A stretch of DNA of 64,000 nucleotides from assembly GCA_008933995.1 (NCBI GenBank), contig WARS01001888.1, forward strand, positions 466,534-530,533, written 5' to 3'. Source of the DNA: Datnioides undecimradiatus (taxonomy: Eukaryota > Chordata > Actinopteri > Lobotiformes > Datnioididae). The stretch's first letter is position 1. Each line of letters starts with the position of its first letter. Below, in pieces: positions 12,652 through 23,650 of the stretch. The notes under the pieces were generated by a model. The model was not told the origin of the DNA. It searched no databases and saw only the letters and a program-made list of their open reading frames with translations. Position numbers and translations under genes: made by a program.

Positions 12652-14471
12652 CTGCCTTGTGTGTGTGTGTGTGTGTGTGTGTGCTGGGGGTCAGGCTCTG
12701 AGGCATGTGAAGAATCTGCAGAATGAAGTTGTGAGTCAAAGAAACCTGCAGGTCTGAACCTGCAGAAGACTGCAAAACACCTGAAACTCAGTGAAGTTCT
12801 GACCCCAGTCCACCTCAGTCCTCTTCAGTCCTCAGTCCTCCACAGTCCTCCACAGTCCTCAGTCCACAGTCCTCTGCATTCCTGTCCTCGTCAGTCCTCA
12901 GTCCTCCTCAGTCCACAGTCCTCTGCAGTCCTCAGTCCTCAATCTTCCTCAGTCCTCAGTCCACCTCAGTCCTCAGTCTTCCTCACTCCTCAGTCCTCAG
13001 TCCACCTCAGTCCTGATCCCCTCTGACACAGCGACTGACATACACTCACAACCATCTTGTGTCTCTGTCAGGAGAGGGTCCAGTTCCTCCACCAGCAGAT
13101 CCTGGATCAGAGGAGGGCGGTGAGGAGAGCCCTGAGGAGGTCTGCAGCAAGAGGAGGGGCAGGAGGAGCAGGAGCAGGAGGAGCAGGAGGCGCAGGGAGT
13201 CTTCAGGCTGTCCTGCTGAGGTACTAACTGCTGTCTCCTAATCGCTCAGAGGCCGAACAGATGTGTCACTGTGAGGTCTGTCTGCCTGTCTGTCTGTCTG
13301 CCTGCCTGCCTGTCTGACTGCCTGCCTGTCTGTCTGTCTCTCTGTCTGTCTGCCTGCCTCAGGGTCCCTGGAAGTGCTCTCCTGTCTCACCTCCTGGGCC
13401 TGTCTTCAGTTAGCTGTCTAGCATGCAGTGAGGTGGTGAGACAGGGTGACAACAACATGGCGTCCTGTGAGGAGCAACAGTGTTCAGGTAAGCAGCCAAC
13501 TCAACGCTCAGGTCAGAGCGCACTGAGAGTGTCGCATCATCATCATCTGAGGAATAACTGTTCTGTGTGTGTGTGTGTGTCTGTGAGGGTGTGTGTGTGT
13601 GTCTGTGAGGGTGTGTGTGTGTGAGGGTGTGTGAGTGTGTGTGTGTGTGTGAGGGTGTGTGAGTGTGTGTGTGCGTGTGAGGGTGTGTGAGTGTGTGTGT
13701 GCGTGTGTGTGAGTGAGTGTCCTGAGTCTTGCTGACTCAGCAGTGGTCAGTCAGGTGACAGTGTGTGAACACCTGGGGCAGGTAACCCCTCTGTGAGTGC
13801 AGCAGCACCTGGTCTCAGGTGGAGGGATACACGGCAGCCTCAGCTGTTCCACTTCCTGTCAGAGCACCACGTTGTTCCAGCTCGTCTGTCTTGTTTTTGC
13901 AGGCGTGTACTGTCGACCATGTTTCCACAGTTTGGGAGACACGTGTGTCTGCGTGCGACCTCTGACTTTCCAGGAAGACAGCGAGGAGGAGCAGTGAGTG
14001 TCATTCTCCACTGCAGAAGAGACGAGTCGCTTGCCACCAGAGTTGCACAGATACTGCAGGAAACCACGGCAACACACTACACAACAATCAGTACTCTGAT
14101 TACTCTCACTACTCAGTGATCAATACTCTAAATACTCATACTTTTCCCTTGTGGTTTTGCCTGCAGTATCTGATTGGTTGAGTGTTTTCAGTGTGTCTGA
14201 TTGGTTTGTGTCTCTCAGTGACTCTTGCAATGACATCACTGACCGCTGGAAGCTGAAGAAGAGGACCATCTCCATGGCAACATGCCGAGGATCAGCTGAT
14301 CACTCTGATGGTTGCAGAAACATCAGTGAAGCAGACACGACACATCAAGACCAAGACGGGTCAGACGACAGTGACGCCTCCTTCTACTCCACAACCTCCA
14401 GCTTCCAGGACCATCCAGGGCCCTCTGGGACCATCCAAGACCATGCAGGACTCTCCTGTGTGTTGGTGTGA
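8693..14471 (+). CDS. dcst2: DC-STAMP domain-containing protein 2 (complete, 15 exons, 761 aa)
   Basis: DCST2 partners DCST1 on the sperm surface and is needed for sperm-egg interaction. Exons: 8693-8829, 9329-9519, 9784-9954, 10291-10392, 10796-10990, 11200-11265, 11341-11554, 11653-11810, 11892-12056, 12137-12304, 12493-12593, 13072-13220, 13363-13487, 13903-13993, 14219-14471. Phases agree and the length is close to human DCST2 (773 aa). Shared stretches include AFGMGLSVSVRA in the second membrane segment, CGAELAANQTQEL, HFLVDIGDMCNAKLSSPYRKC, MKREFEFNISASVTFDLDAN, HLVMGGLLVALDFLVFWMLD, QVNGSGYASDIFRDLVASFN and CRRLMCASYHPEREL. The C-terminus has a cysteine-rich RING-like module (CLAC ... 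CSGVYCRPC ... TCVC) and then an acidic Ser/Asp-rich tail. Two oddities: the last RING pair is spaced C-x-C where I recall C-x2-C in human, and exon 12 encodes a Gly/Ala-rich run. Exon 11 ends at a donor just before a CA repeat. Confidence 0.92.
12795..13018. repeat. CAGTCCTC minisatellite in dcst2 intron 11
   Basis: An imperfect tandem array of CAGTCCTC and CAGTCCACCT-type units. It follows the CA/GT tract at about 12600-12682 in the same intron. Confidence 0.75.
13567..13716. repeat. GT-rich array with GTGAGGGTGTGTGA units, dcst2 intron 13
   Basis: A compound GT microsatellite broken by regular GAGG units, lying between exons 13 and 14 of dcst2. Confidence 0.75.
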
Positions 14472-14904
14472 GCAGAGGTTTCACTTTGTAATTAAAGTTA
14501 ATTAAAGTGTGAGAAACATCAGATTGACCCCTGACCTCTGAGAGTGATATATCTGCTCTGACATCAGACTAAGAAATGATCCCAAACATGAACAGACCTG
14601 TGAAATGAAGCATTATGCTAACAATGCTAATCCTGTCTGTAACTGTAGTAGTAACTGTAGCAGTAACTGTAACTGTAGCAGTAACTCAGTTCCAGGAGTT
14701 GGGCAGCAGACTGGTTGTAATGGTCAGCTCCCAGTCTGACTGTGTGTGTGTGAACTCACAAGATAAATAAGGAAGGGAGGAAGGGAGGAAAGACAGAAAG
14801 AAGGAAATAAAGTTGGTATGAAGGAAAGAAACAAGGAAGGGAGGAAGGAAAGGTGTCAACGAGTCATCAAGTTTTGCAAACACTCTTATTCAAACAATGT
14901 GTGT

Positions 14905-14937
<33 letters not shown>

Positions 14938-15068
14938 CCGCGCGCCTGTGTGTGAGAGAGAGAGGTGGGAGGACTCAGTGACTCTCGGCAGGAAACAGTG
15001 TGTGATCCTCCGTCAGTCTCTCGGTGTCTCTCGGTGTGTTTTCGGTGTAATTTGGCGAACCTGCGCAG
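14472..15068. other. Intergenic spacer dcst2 to S100 gene
   Basis: No gene is seen. It contains an AAGG/GGAA-rich purine tract at about 14770-14850 and a GT repeat at about 14900-14937, shortly upstream of the first S100 exon. The region just before 15069 may hold that gene's promoter and leader. Confidence 0.5.
14491..14496 (+). promoter_or_regulatory. Likely polyadenylation signal of dcst2
   Basis: ATTAAA lies 20 bases after the dcst2 stop and a second copy follows within ten bases. It is the nearest good signal, though so short a 3' UTR is only a guess. Confidence 0.4.
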
Positions 15069-17639
15069 ATGTCGACCAAGGTAAGCTGATCCCAACGCTG
15101 CGGACCAATCCATCACTTGTTAATCAGAGTTTGATCTGTGACGTACGGCGTCGCGTCAGCTGACAGATTTACTTCAAATGAGAGTTAAAAATCAAAGTTA
15201 ATTTTTGACTTACAAAACAAAGCGACAGACAGAAAACCGGGTACCTGCCCGCCTGTCTCTCTGCCTGCATGTCTGCCTCTATGCCAGTCTGTCTCTCTGC
15301 AGCTCAGGTCGTGAGCAGGGTGCGTTCAAGTTCACGAGACTCCACTGGAAATAGTCGCTTTCTACCAAACTGACCAATATACTGAATATGTACATTATTA
15401 GGTTATAATAATGCATGCACGTAATGATGCATCCAGCGTGTTGCGGTTGAGCTCAAACACCTTCAGCAAACAAGCTCGAAGCATTTTGAACAGTGATGAC
15501 AGAAGACAACCTCGACCAACTTACATTTCTTTAAAACTGAACCTGAACCAATTCGCCTCTGTTCGACCTCCAGCCACGCCCACAAACCGAGGCGTCTGCC
15601 ATCGTGACAAAGACGTGTGGCTGCAGGATTTCAGGAGTAAAACAAACTTTATTTATTCAAACGGTGAAACATGATGATGCTGAAATGTCCCACTTTTATG
15701 AACGCACCCTGAAGATGAGGATGATTAATTAGCAGCAAAATCAGCTGTGATGCGTTCAGTGTTGTTTTCTTACAGTTTGCTGAGATAAAAACCTTCTGCC
15801 TTCTTCACTCAGGCTGTGTCAGTGTTTTAGTGTTACACTGAAATACAATGGTGCGTGTATGTGCGTGTGTGTGTGTGCTTCATCTGCAGTGAGCTCTTCT
15901 GATGTTTAGCTTTCCTCCCTCCCTGGTCCTGAAAGCCTCAGATTAAACATGTTCTTCTCTACAGAGTTTCTCACATTTAACCTGTTAACGTCCTTCATGA
16001 TGTGAATGTACTGAAACTGTGAAGACCTGAGACGTGTTAGGAAAGGTGTGAGGGTCAGTGAACTGTTTGAACCCTGCTGGGAACAGGGTCTGAACTAGTT
16101 TTGTGAACTGGTTCCCTGTTGATCAGCAGCTGTTTGATATCAGCAGACTTGGGTTGGACAGGCTGAGCAGCTCTGCAGCCGCCGCCCTCTTTCACAACAG
16201 CAGTAGGTCCTCAGAGAGCAGCTCAGCCTGATCTCGTTCAGCTGTTTAACTTCACAGCCTGGAGCAGCAGGAACACCCAGCAGCTGCTTGGGGCCCCTCA
16301 CACTGCAGGGGCCACAGCTCTGTCCTCATGATTTCAGTATTTAAGGAAAAATTCCCTGATTCGTCTCAAGTTGCATCTGTGAGAGTGGGGCGGCCCTGAA
16401 GCTGAATCAGTTAGTTGACATGATGAGAACAGGTTATAGTTGTATGACAACATCTACACAACATTTCAACACAGTGACACTTCGGACTGGGCTGCCACAG
16501 TTTTGATGTGTGTAATAGCAGAGCTGCGACTGTTTGAACGCCACTCTCCCTCCTACAAAGTCAACACTGACTGGTTCAGTAATACAAACACACATCGCAG
16601 TCCGCGCCGCCACAACTGCCTGACTCAGGGCAGAAACACTCGCCAAGCAGGACGAAACGGAAGAACGTCAGGAACAGTCCCTCTGCAGGATGGACGGGAA
16701 ACAGAGGTCATGTTCCAGAGGAGATCAGCGAGAAACCATCACACACAAAGTCCACATCATAACTGGGCCCATACAAAACCACTAACACACAGAGCTAATA
16801 TCACGGCTAACACACAGAGCTAATATCACGGCTAACACACACTGTGCTACTATCACAGCTAACACACACATAGTTAATATCACAACTAACACACACAGAG
16901 CTAATATCACGGTTAACACATACTGTGCTAATATCATGGCTAGCACACACAGAGCTAATATCACGGCTAATATCATGGCTACACTGCTAATATCATGGCT
17001 AACACACAGTGTGCTACTATCACAGCTAACACACACAGAGCTAATATCACAGCTAATATCATGGTTACACTGTGCTAACATCACTGCTAACATATTATAA
17101 ACCGAAGTCGACATGAGCAGGTGATGGTCTGTAGTAACTGTTACTGAAGTCAACAACTGCTTACAGCTTACAGCTAGCAGCTAGCTTACAGTTATCTTTA
17201 ATTAGCCTTAACTACTGTTAGCTGTAATAACAATTAGCTTTAATAACAGTTAGCTTTAACTATACTTAACTTCCACTACTATTAACTCTAACATCAGTTA
17301 GCTGCTGTTATCTCAGCATCTCGTCTATACTCAGATTACTGCAGAGAGAAGCTGGAAACATAAATAATTAACTTCATCCAAAGTGAACACTCAGGTCACA
17401 GTCACTTCAGTTAATTATGAACATCCAACATTTCAAATGAAAGCAAATAAAACTGCTTATCGCTCCTCATTCTGATTGGCTGACTCAAACATTGTCGCTG
17501 TGAGTCACTGCAAAGATCCTGTGTTGACATGATGACTCACTCAGAGTCAGTTAGGGTCCCACCTGCCTGACACAACACAAGATGTCTTAAACCTAAATTT
17601 AATTCAGTTCACAGGCTAATGGCACTGCTAACACACACA

Positions 17640-17689
<50 letters not shown>

Positions 17690-18905
17690 GCTAATATAGC
17701 TCCTTATTTCATTAGTTCTGTTCACAAACAATGCAGCAGTATATAGTTAATGAATGAGCTGTGATTAATGGCTAATGCAGCAGTGATGACTGTATATCTG
17801 TAGTAAAAAGCCTTATCGCTCTGAGTAACGGAGCAGAAGTTGTTTATTGGCTGAGCTCTTCTTCCTCCACTGCTCTGATCCAACAATAACAAACCTGTGC
17901 TGAAGCAAACATGGTTTTAACTGTTGTTGAAGAGCATTGTGTGACTTGTAGTAAAGAGTTGGGCGGGGCGTGAACAGACTGTGATCTGTCAATTGTTCCT
18001 GTAAGCTGCTACAGGGTGAGACATCTCTTCCCCTTCATGTCTGTCCATCCCTCAGATTGTGGATGTTGATCATTCCTGAGATTCCAGCGTTTCCAGAGTT
18101 TCTGATCCCAGATGATCACAGCTGGACTCACACATGCAGCGGTCGCAGTAACTCCGGGCTGCTCCGCAGACACCCCTTTTATTTCACTGTGCTTTTGTTC
18201 TTCTACTTGCAGAACTTTCACTGTTCCTTCAAATTAAAGAACAAAACAGATTCAGAATCAGCTGAAATGCCTGTAACCAGAGTGAAACTGGTCCAGACTG
18301 GGTTTGTCTGGAAGTCTCACGGAAATTAACTGAACGGCTGCCTGAAAGGCTAAAAACTGTGTATCTTTGACTACTGATCATTGATTACTGATTAGTGATC
18401 ACTGATTGTTGGTTACTGATGTGTGTTCTGCTGCTGTCTCAGTACTCAGATCTGGAGCTGGCCATTAACGCGCTGGTCACAGAGTTTCACAAAGCTGCAG
18501 ATGATGCACCGACCATGAACACCACCCAATTCCAGACCATGATCTCCAATCAGCTGCCTCAATGTGCCAAGGTACACCATGACATCACAGCTCATCCTCC
18601 GGTCATAGCACTTTAGTTTCTGTGGTGATGAAAGCTGCTGGCTCAGAGCAGCTGCAGACAGCCACATGGGCGACATCACAGTGTTCTATACTGTCTCCAT
18701 GCAGTCGTGCTCACTTCCTGTTTCCTGTTTGCAGACTGTGGAGACTGAGGAAGGTCTGGCTCAGGTTCTGCAGCAGATGGGCGTGCAGAGCGGTCAGAAC
18801 ATCTCCTTTGAGAACTTCTGGACTTTGATCAACAAACAGGCCGTCCAGCTCTTCAACATCACACACAAAGAGAAGAGCACCAAGTGCAGCTGCCTGCTGC
18901 AGTGA
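15069..18905 (+). CDS. S100 family protein, most like S100A14 (103 aa)
   Basis: S100 proteins are small dimeric EF-hand proteins of the cytosol and nucleus. Exons are 15069-15080 (MSTK), 18443-18571 and 18735-18905, phases agreeing, giving 103 residues, the usual S100 length. The first helix and N-terminal pseudo-EF hand are in the YSDLELAINALVTEFHKAAD segment. The second hand, around MGVQSGQNISFENFW, lacks the aspartates of a canonical loop and is shortened, so it probably does not bind calcium; human S100A14 is likewise degenerate and shares the QLP and FW-LI motifs. The C-terminus is Lys/Ser/Cys-rich (KEKSTKCSCLLQ). The first intron is 3.4 kb and holds several repeats. Human S100 genes lie in 1q21, next to the DCST/SYT11 block. 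Exact orthology to S100A14 rather than S100A16 or a fish-only S100 is not settled. Confidence 0.8.
16782..17095. repeat. About 25-base minisatellite in the S100 intron
   Basis: Imperfect repeats of AACACACAGAGCTAATATCACGGCT, with variants. The array produces a spurious 124-codon ORF on the minus strand (16782-17156) rich in repeated Leu/Ile/Val/Cys, which is not a gene. Confidence 0.8.
17632..17688. repeat. CA microsatellite
   Basis: A nearly pure CA dinucleotide run in the long first intron of the S100 gene. Confidence 0.9.
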
Positions 18906-20008
18906 ACCCCACAGCTCACCTGAGATCACCTGCAGCACAACACACCTGAGCCTGGAACCACCACACCTCTGTGCTCACCACAGGGGGCGCTGCAGGGCTG
19001 CAGTCAGGATGCTCAGAAACAACAGTTTTGTGTCGCAGCGAATTAAAACATGTTAGAGTGTGAAGGTACAGAGGAGCAAAGACGACCGATCACAGATAAA
19101 TCTGATGATTAATAAATGAATGAGTCAGTAAACACACTGACGTCAGAACGTCAACGTGAACGAATTAAACTGGAAAACAGTTTTAATCGAGTCACGAGTG
19201 AATGAAATGCTCTGAAACGATCAACACTAATCTGTTCTGTTGCTGTTTTCTCTTTTAAATTCATTTTAATCAAGGTTTATTCATTTGGCAGTGAATCAGT
19301 TGAAGTCCTCCGTCTCTAAAAGTCATTCAGTAACTTTTTACATCTTTAACATTGTTTTTATGACATTTGTTTGTCTCATGAATAAACCTGTGCTGTTCAC
19401 ACCAACGGCTGCCGCTTGTCTCCGGCTGAATGTCTCAGGTCACATCAGAGTTTCTGTGAATAAACGAGTCACTTTCATGCTATGAAGCTGAAGCGAGTCT
19501 ACAGAATAATTTATTTAAAACACAAACGATGATGAAAAGAAAAGAATCACAAAGCAGGAGCTTGGTGCATGAATGATGGAAGCTGGCGTCGAAGCTGAAA
19601 CACAGTCAGTTTAGTTTTCAGTCAAACACAGAAACATAATAATCTGTATTTTCAAACATTTACAAAGACTAAAATCTACCTCTGTCTTTAGTTTTCACAG
19701 ATTTTACACTTTAATGAACATTTCTATGACTCAGTTTCTCAAAATGACTCTGTGTCCAGAAACAAGTGTTTCATATTCACTAAAAGATAAAATAGTCTAT
19801 GGACCAATCAAATGCGAAAACAGACGCTGCAGGACACGCGTCAACAGACAGGGCATCCACTTACTTTTGGCCATGTTGATTTTTCCAAACATCATCCAAA
19901 AGATTAAAAATCCACTTTGTATTCGATTATTCTCATAATTTACTGTTTTTATTTTTCAGTGTTTGTTTTCTCTGAACAGAAAAAAATGATGTAAACAACA
20001 AAACAAAG
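18906..20008. other. S100 3' region and spacer, no further gene
   Basis: This probably contains the S100 3' UTR, with an AATAAA at 19381-19386. Around 19795-19875 is a short match to the end of a fish non-autonomous Tc1-like repeat (reverse complement of TGGCCAAAAGTAAGTGGATG). Nothing else coding is visible. Confidence 0.45.
19381..19386 (+). promoter_or_regulatory. Possible polyadenylation signal of the S100 gene
   Basis: AATAAA about 475 bases after the S100 stop codon, in otherwise non-coding DNA. Placement is plausible but unproven. Confidence 0.4.
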
Positions 20009-21080
20009 TCACGAACGCAGTCGCAGCGAACAGGTCCTCACGTGTTGCTCTGATGCTCTGACGTCTGCAGAGAGGAAACACATGTGATGACATCAGAGTC
20101 TCTGGAGCGTTAGAGATGGCGAGCAGACACTTACCTGTGTAACACAGGAAGTAGCGCTTGTCATTGCAGGGAGCTCTGTACCAATTGGCTGTCAATGATA
20201 TCATCATCACACAGTTCACAGTCCCTTCAGGCTGCTGCGCAGCCCACCGCCTGTAGGAGGCGCTGCTCCCGTCCGACCACACCCACACCTGTCTGTGCAA
20301 ACCGATCCAGGTGTGGAGGAGGTTGGTGTCACTGTTGGTGCTGTCAGACCCGTCACTCTCGCCATCCTCGCTCTCGCCTCCAGACTCTGTTGCAGCCGTT
20401 GTCCCCGCTGTGGTGGCGGCGCGCTGCAGCAGACTGGAGATCTGCTGGTTGTCGTCCTTGCTGCTGATGCTGCTGAGGTCTGTGAACTTTGACCTGCAGA
20501 AGCTCTGAGCGTCCGTCCAGTTCTTCAGCTGCTTCACCAGCACGTGCTCGTGCCTCTGAGCTGGAGACAAACACTCTGAGCTGGAGACAGACACGTTCAC
20601 ACACACAGAGCGAACAGCCAAGCTGCACCAACCCCCCGCCCTTGCACTCACCGCTGTAACACATCACATGATGCTGTTCTCGGCAGTCCTGTGTAGAACA
20701 GCCCCCCCCCGTCCGGATGTGGTCACGCATCCCTCGGGCTCCTCTGCAGCCCAGCTGGTGAACCTGGGTTTTGAGGGAAACATCCTGGTCCTGCTGAGAC
20801 CACTTTCAGCTGCCGCTCAGAGAAAGTCCGATCCAGATGTCTCTGCTCCGCAGCATCTGCGTGGCCTCTGTGTTGCTGCTCAGATCCTGGATGGTGGCGA
20901 GGTCGGTGAATGTCTGCCTGCAGTAACGCTGAGCCTCGGTCCAGGTGCTTCGAACATCGACGGCATGGAAACGTCTGATGACTCCGTCAGTGTGGAGCTG
21001 ACACAGCACACGCCTTGGAGGACGACACAGGAGATGGTGTAGAGGAGAGAGAGCTGCACTGACACACCACGCTGATTCAT
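20009..21080 (-). pseudogene. Two-domain C-type lectin gene, decayed
   Basis: Fish carry many secreted proteins with C-type lectin-like domains (CTLD). Exons are about 20652-21080 (signal peptide and first CTLD), 20135-20560 (second CTLD) and 20009-20064 (short tail ending in a stop). A signal peptide starts at 21080 (MNQRGVSVQLSLLYTISCVV). The first CTLD has WTEAQRYCRQTFTDLATI and WIGL, but its frame differs from that of the signal peptide. An in-frame TGA stands where Trp is expected just before KWS, and the SWAAEEPEGC block lies in another frame, returning near a run of nine C/G bases. The second CTLD is open: NWTDAQSFCRSKFTDLSSI, WIGL, WVWSDGS, WAAQQPEGTVNC and WYRAPCNDKRYFLCYT, with an acidic Ser/Gly/Asp insert near its middle. 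At least three disruptions point to a pseudogene, though sequencing error at the homopolymer could explain one. A shorter transcript using only the second domain is possible. Confidence 0.7.
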
Positions 21081-21904
21081 CTGTGGTCAGCGTAGCAGCG
21101 GGCACGTGTGTGACTGGATGGCTATCTGTGGATAACTGGCCTGCACACCAACACACACACGCACACACACTCGTGAATGTTGAAGCACACCATATACATC
21201 AAAGCAGGCTGAGCGTATTATCAGGAAACAATATCAATATCAATATGTTTTAAAGATGAGCATGAGCTACTCTGAAGACACAGAGACACCAGCAACACCC
21301 GAACCCCTAAGGACACAGAGATGGTGAAGCCTCAGCAGGGTGTTCCACACACCATTAGAAGCCGCCATATGAGGAACAGGAAGTCGCCATATGAGGAACA
21401 GGAAGTTGCCATATGCAGGGTACAGGGTTCTACATATGGAAATGACCTGGGAGGGATTTATGGTGTGAGAGGATGTGCAGTCCAGCCTGAGAGTCAGTCT
21501 GGTCCAGAACAGTCTGGGTTCATGTCGACTGTGTCAGAACAAACTCTGAGCATGTCCAGTGCTTCACTGAACATCGAGTCTCCAGGTATTTTAGACCCTT
21601 TAAAGTGTTGGTGTAAGAAGTCCAGAGTCACATCTGGCCTGGACCTGGTCTTCAGTTTTTTACACACCGGTCAGACCAGCGTCCTTCACCATGTCCAACA
21701 CCAGGACACACTGAGCTCTGACCTTTGACCTCTGACTTTGAGAGAGAGAGATAGAGAGACAGGAGTGGAGCGAGAGAGAGACAGGAGGGGAGAGAGAGAG
21801 AGAATACAACATGTCGCAGACAGAGATACAGGAGTACATAACTTTAGATGAAAACTAACAGAATGGTAGAACAACAGAATCCTAACAATGGCAACTATTT
21901 ACAG
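21081..21904. other. Spacer without a gene
   Basis: It holds a short tandem duplication of CATATGAGGAACAGGAAGT at about 21367-21416 and a GAGA-rich tract at about 21737-21805. No coding sequence is recognised. Confidence 0.45.
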
Positions 21905-23650
21905 TACAATATAGAAAAATGTTAATGAATGCCAGCAGAGCACATGGGGCAGGTCGGTGGAGCCACAGATCAGATGTTCAGCTCTGAAGCCACAGGTATC
22001 TGTAGAGAGGTACAGAGAGAGAGACCAGAGAGAAACAAGCACAGCACTAGGGGAGAGAGGACACAGAGTTAATGGAGTTTAAGGAGAGAGAGGGAAGAGG
22101 AGGAGTGTGGAGACGATCATGGGACGTCCCGCAGCAGCCGAGGCCTATAGCAGCATAACTGAGGGGTGGCATTAAGGAGTAACTGTGACTAACAGGGTTG
22201 AGTTTTGATAACTAGAACTAGAACTAGAGCTGTGAGCTTTGTCAGACAGGAAGGTTTTCAGCTTTACTTTAAAAGTAGAGAGGGTGTCTGCTCCTGAACC
22301 CAAACTGGCAGCTGGTTCCACAGGAGAGGAGCCTGAGAGCTAAAGGTTCGGCCTCCCATTCTACTTTTGGAAACTCTGGGAACCACAAGCAAACCTGCTC
22401 TCTGGGAGTGAAGTGATCTGTTGGGGTAATAAGGAGTTAGCATGTCATTGATGTACAGTGGAGCTTGGCCATTAAGGGCCTTGTAGGTAAGTAGAAGGAC
22501 TTTAAAGTCTATTCTGGACTTTACAGGGAGCCAATGAAGAGAAGCTAAAACTGGAGAAATATGATCTCTCTTGCTAATTCCCATCAGAACCCTCGCAGCA
22601 GCATTTTGGATCAGCTGCAGGCTTCTCAGTGAGCTAGTCAGACAACCTGACAGCAAGGAATTACAGTAGTTCAGCCTTGAAGGAACAAATGCGTGGACTA
22701 GCTTTTCAGCGTCACTTTGGGACAGGATGTTCCTAATCTTGGCTGTTGTTGTTGCGCAGGTGCAAGAAGGCAGTCCTAGTGACCTGCCTAATATGGGACT
22801 GATAGGACATGTCCTGGTCAAACATGACTCCCAGGTTCCTCAGGGTTGAACTGGAGGCCAGGGTAAAGCCATCCAGAGTGACTCTATGGTCAGATAACCT
22901 GTCTCTGAGGTGTTTAGGACCAAACACCATCACCTCAGCTTTGTCTGTGTTTAGGAGTAAAACATTACATTGTCTGAAGTCTGAATAACTGATCTGTTTC
23001 TTCTGGCTTCACAGATAAATATAGCTGTGTATCGTCGGTGTAGCAGTGGAGTTTATGCTGTGCTTCCTAATAATGTTGCCTAGGGGAAGCATGTATAGGG
23101 TGAACAACAATGGTCCTAACACAGAACCCTGTGGAACTCCATGATTAACCCTTGTGTACATGGACGAGTCATTATTTACATGAACAAAGTGAAATATGTC
23201 AGATAAATAAGATTTAAACCAGCTCAGTGCTGTTCCTTTAATCCCGATGACATGCTCCAGTCTCTGTAGTAGGATACTGTGATCGATGGTGTCAGATGCA
23301 GCACTGAGGTCCAGCAGGACAAGTACAGAGACGAGGCCATTGTCTGAAGCTATTAGGAGGTTGTTGCTAACCTTAACCAATGCTGTTTCTGTGCTGTGAT
23401 TTATTCTAAATCCTGACTGACAAACTTCAGATAAACTGCTCCTCTGCAGGTGATCACATAACTGATCAGCCACGGCCTTTTCAAGGATTTAGAAATAAAG
23501 GGGAGGTTGGATATCAGTCTGTAGTGTGCTAAGACAACAGGGTCAAGAGAAGGCTTTTTGAGTAGAGGTTTGATGACAGCAACCTTAAAAGCCTGTGGAA
23601 CATAACCTGTTAGTAATGTAGTATCAATGGACACACGAGGCGCCTGCAGT
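21905..23650 (-). mobile_element. L2-clade LINE, 5'-truncated and decayed
   Basis: The minus strand reads as a non-LTR reverse transcriptase followed by its C-terminal region. Visible landmarks in order are KVAVIKPLLKKPSLDP (about 23560), [30 protein letters not shown] (the catalytic AFDT box with Ser for Phe), [19 protein letters not shown], and a YTDD box in another frame near 23030. After these come AEKLVHAFVPSRLNYCNSLL, IQNAAARVL and SLHWLPVKSRIDFKVLLLTY. The lower-coordinate end matches the 3' region of the copy at 38785-39570 but lacks its terminal tail. Frame changes show it is inactive. Confidence 0.85.

Noticed and set aside
16782-17156. 124-codon minus ORF with a repeating hydrophobic pattern
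   Set aside because: A product of the 25-base minisatellite, with no start context or family resemblance.
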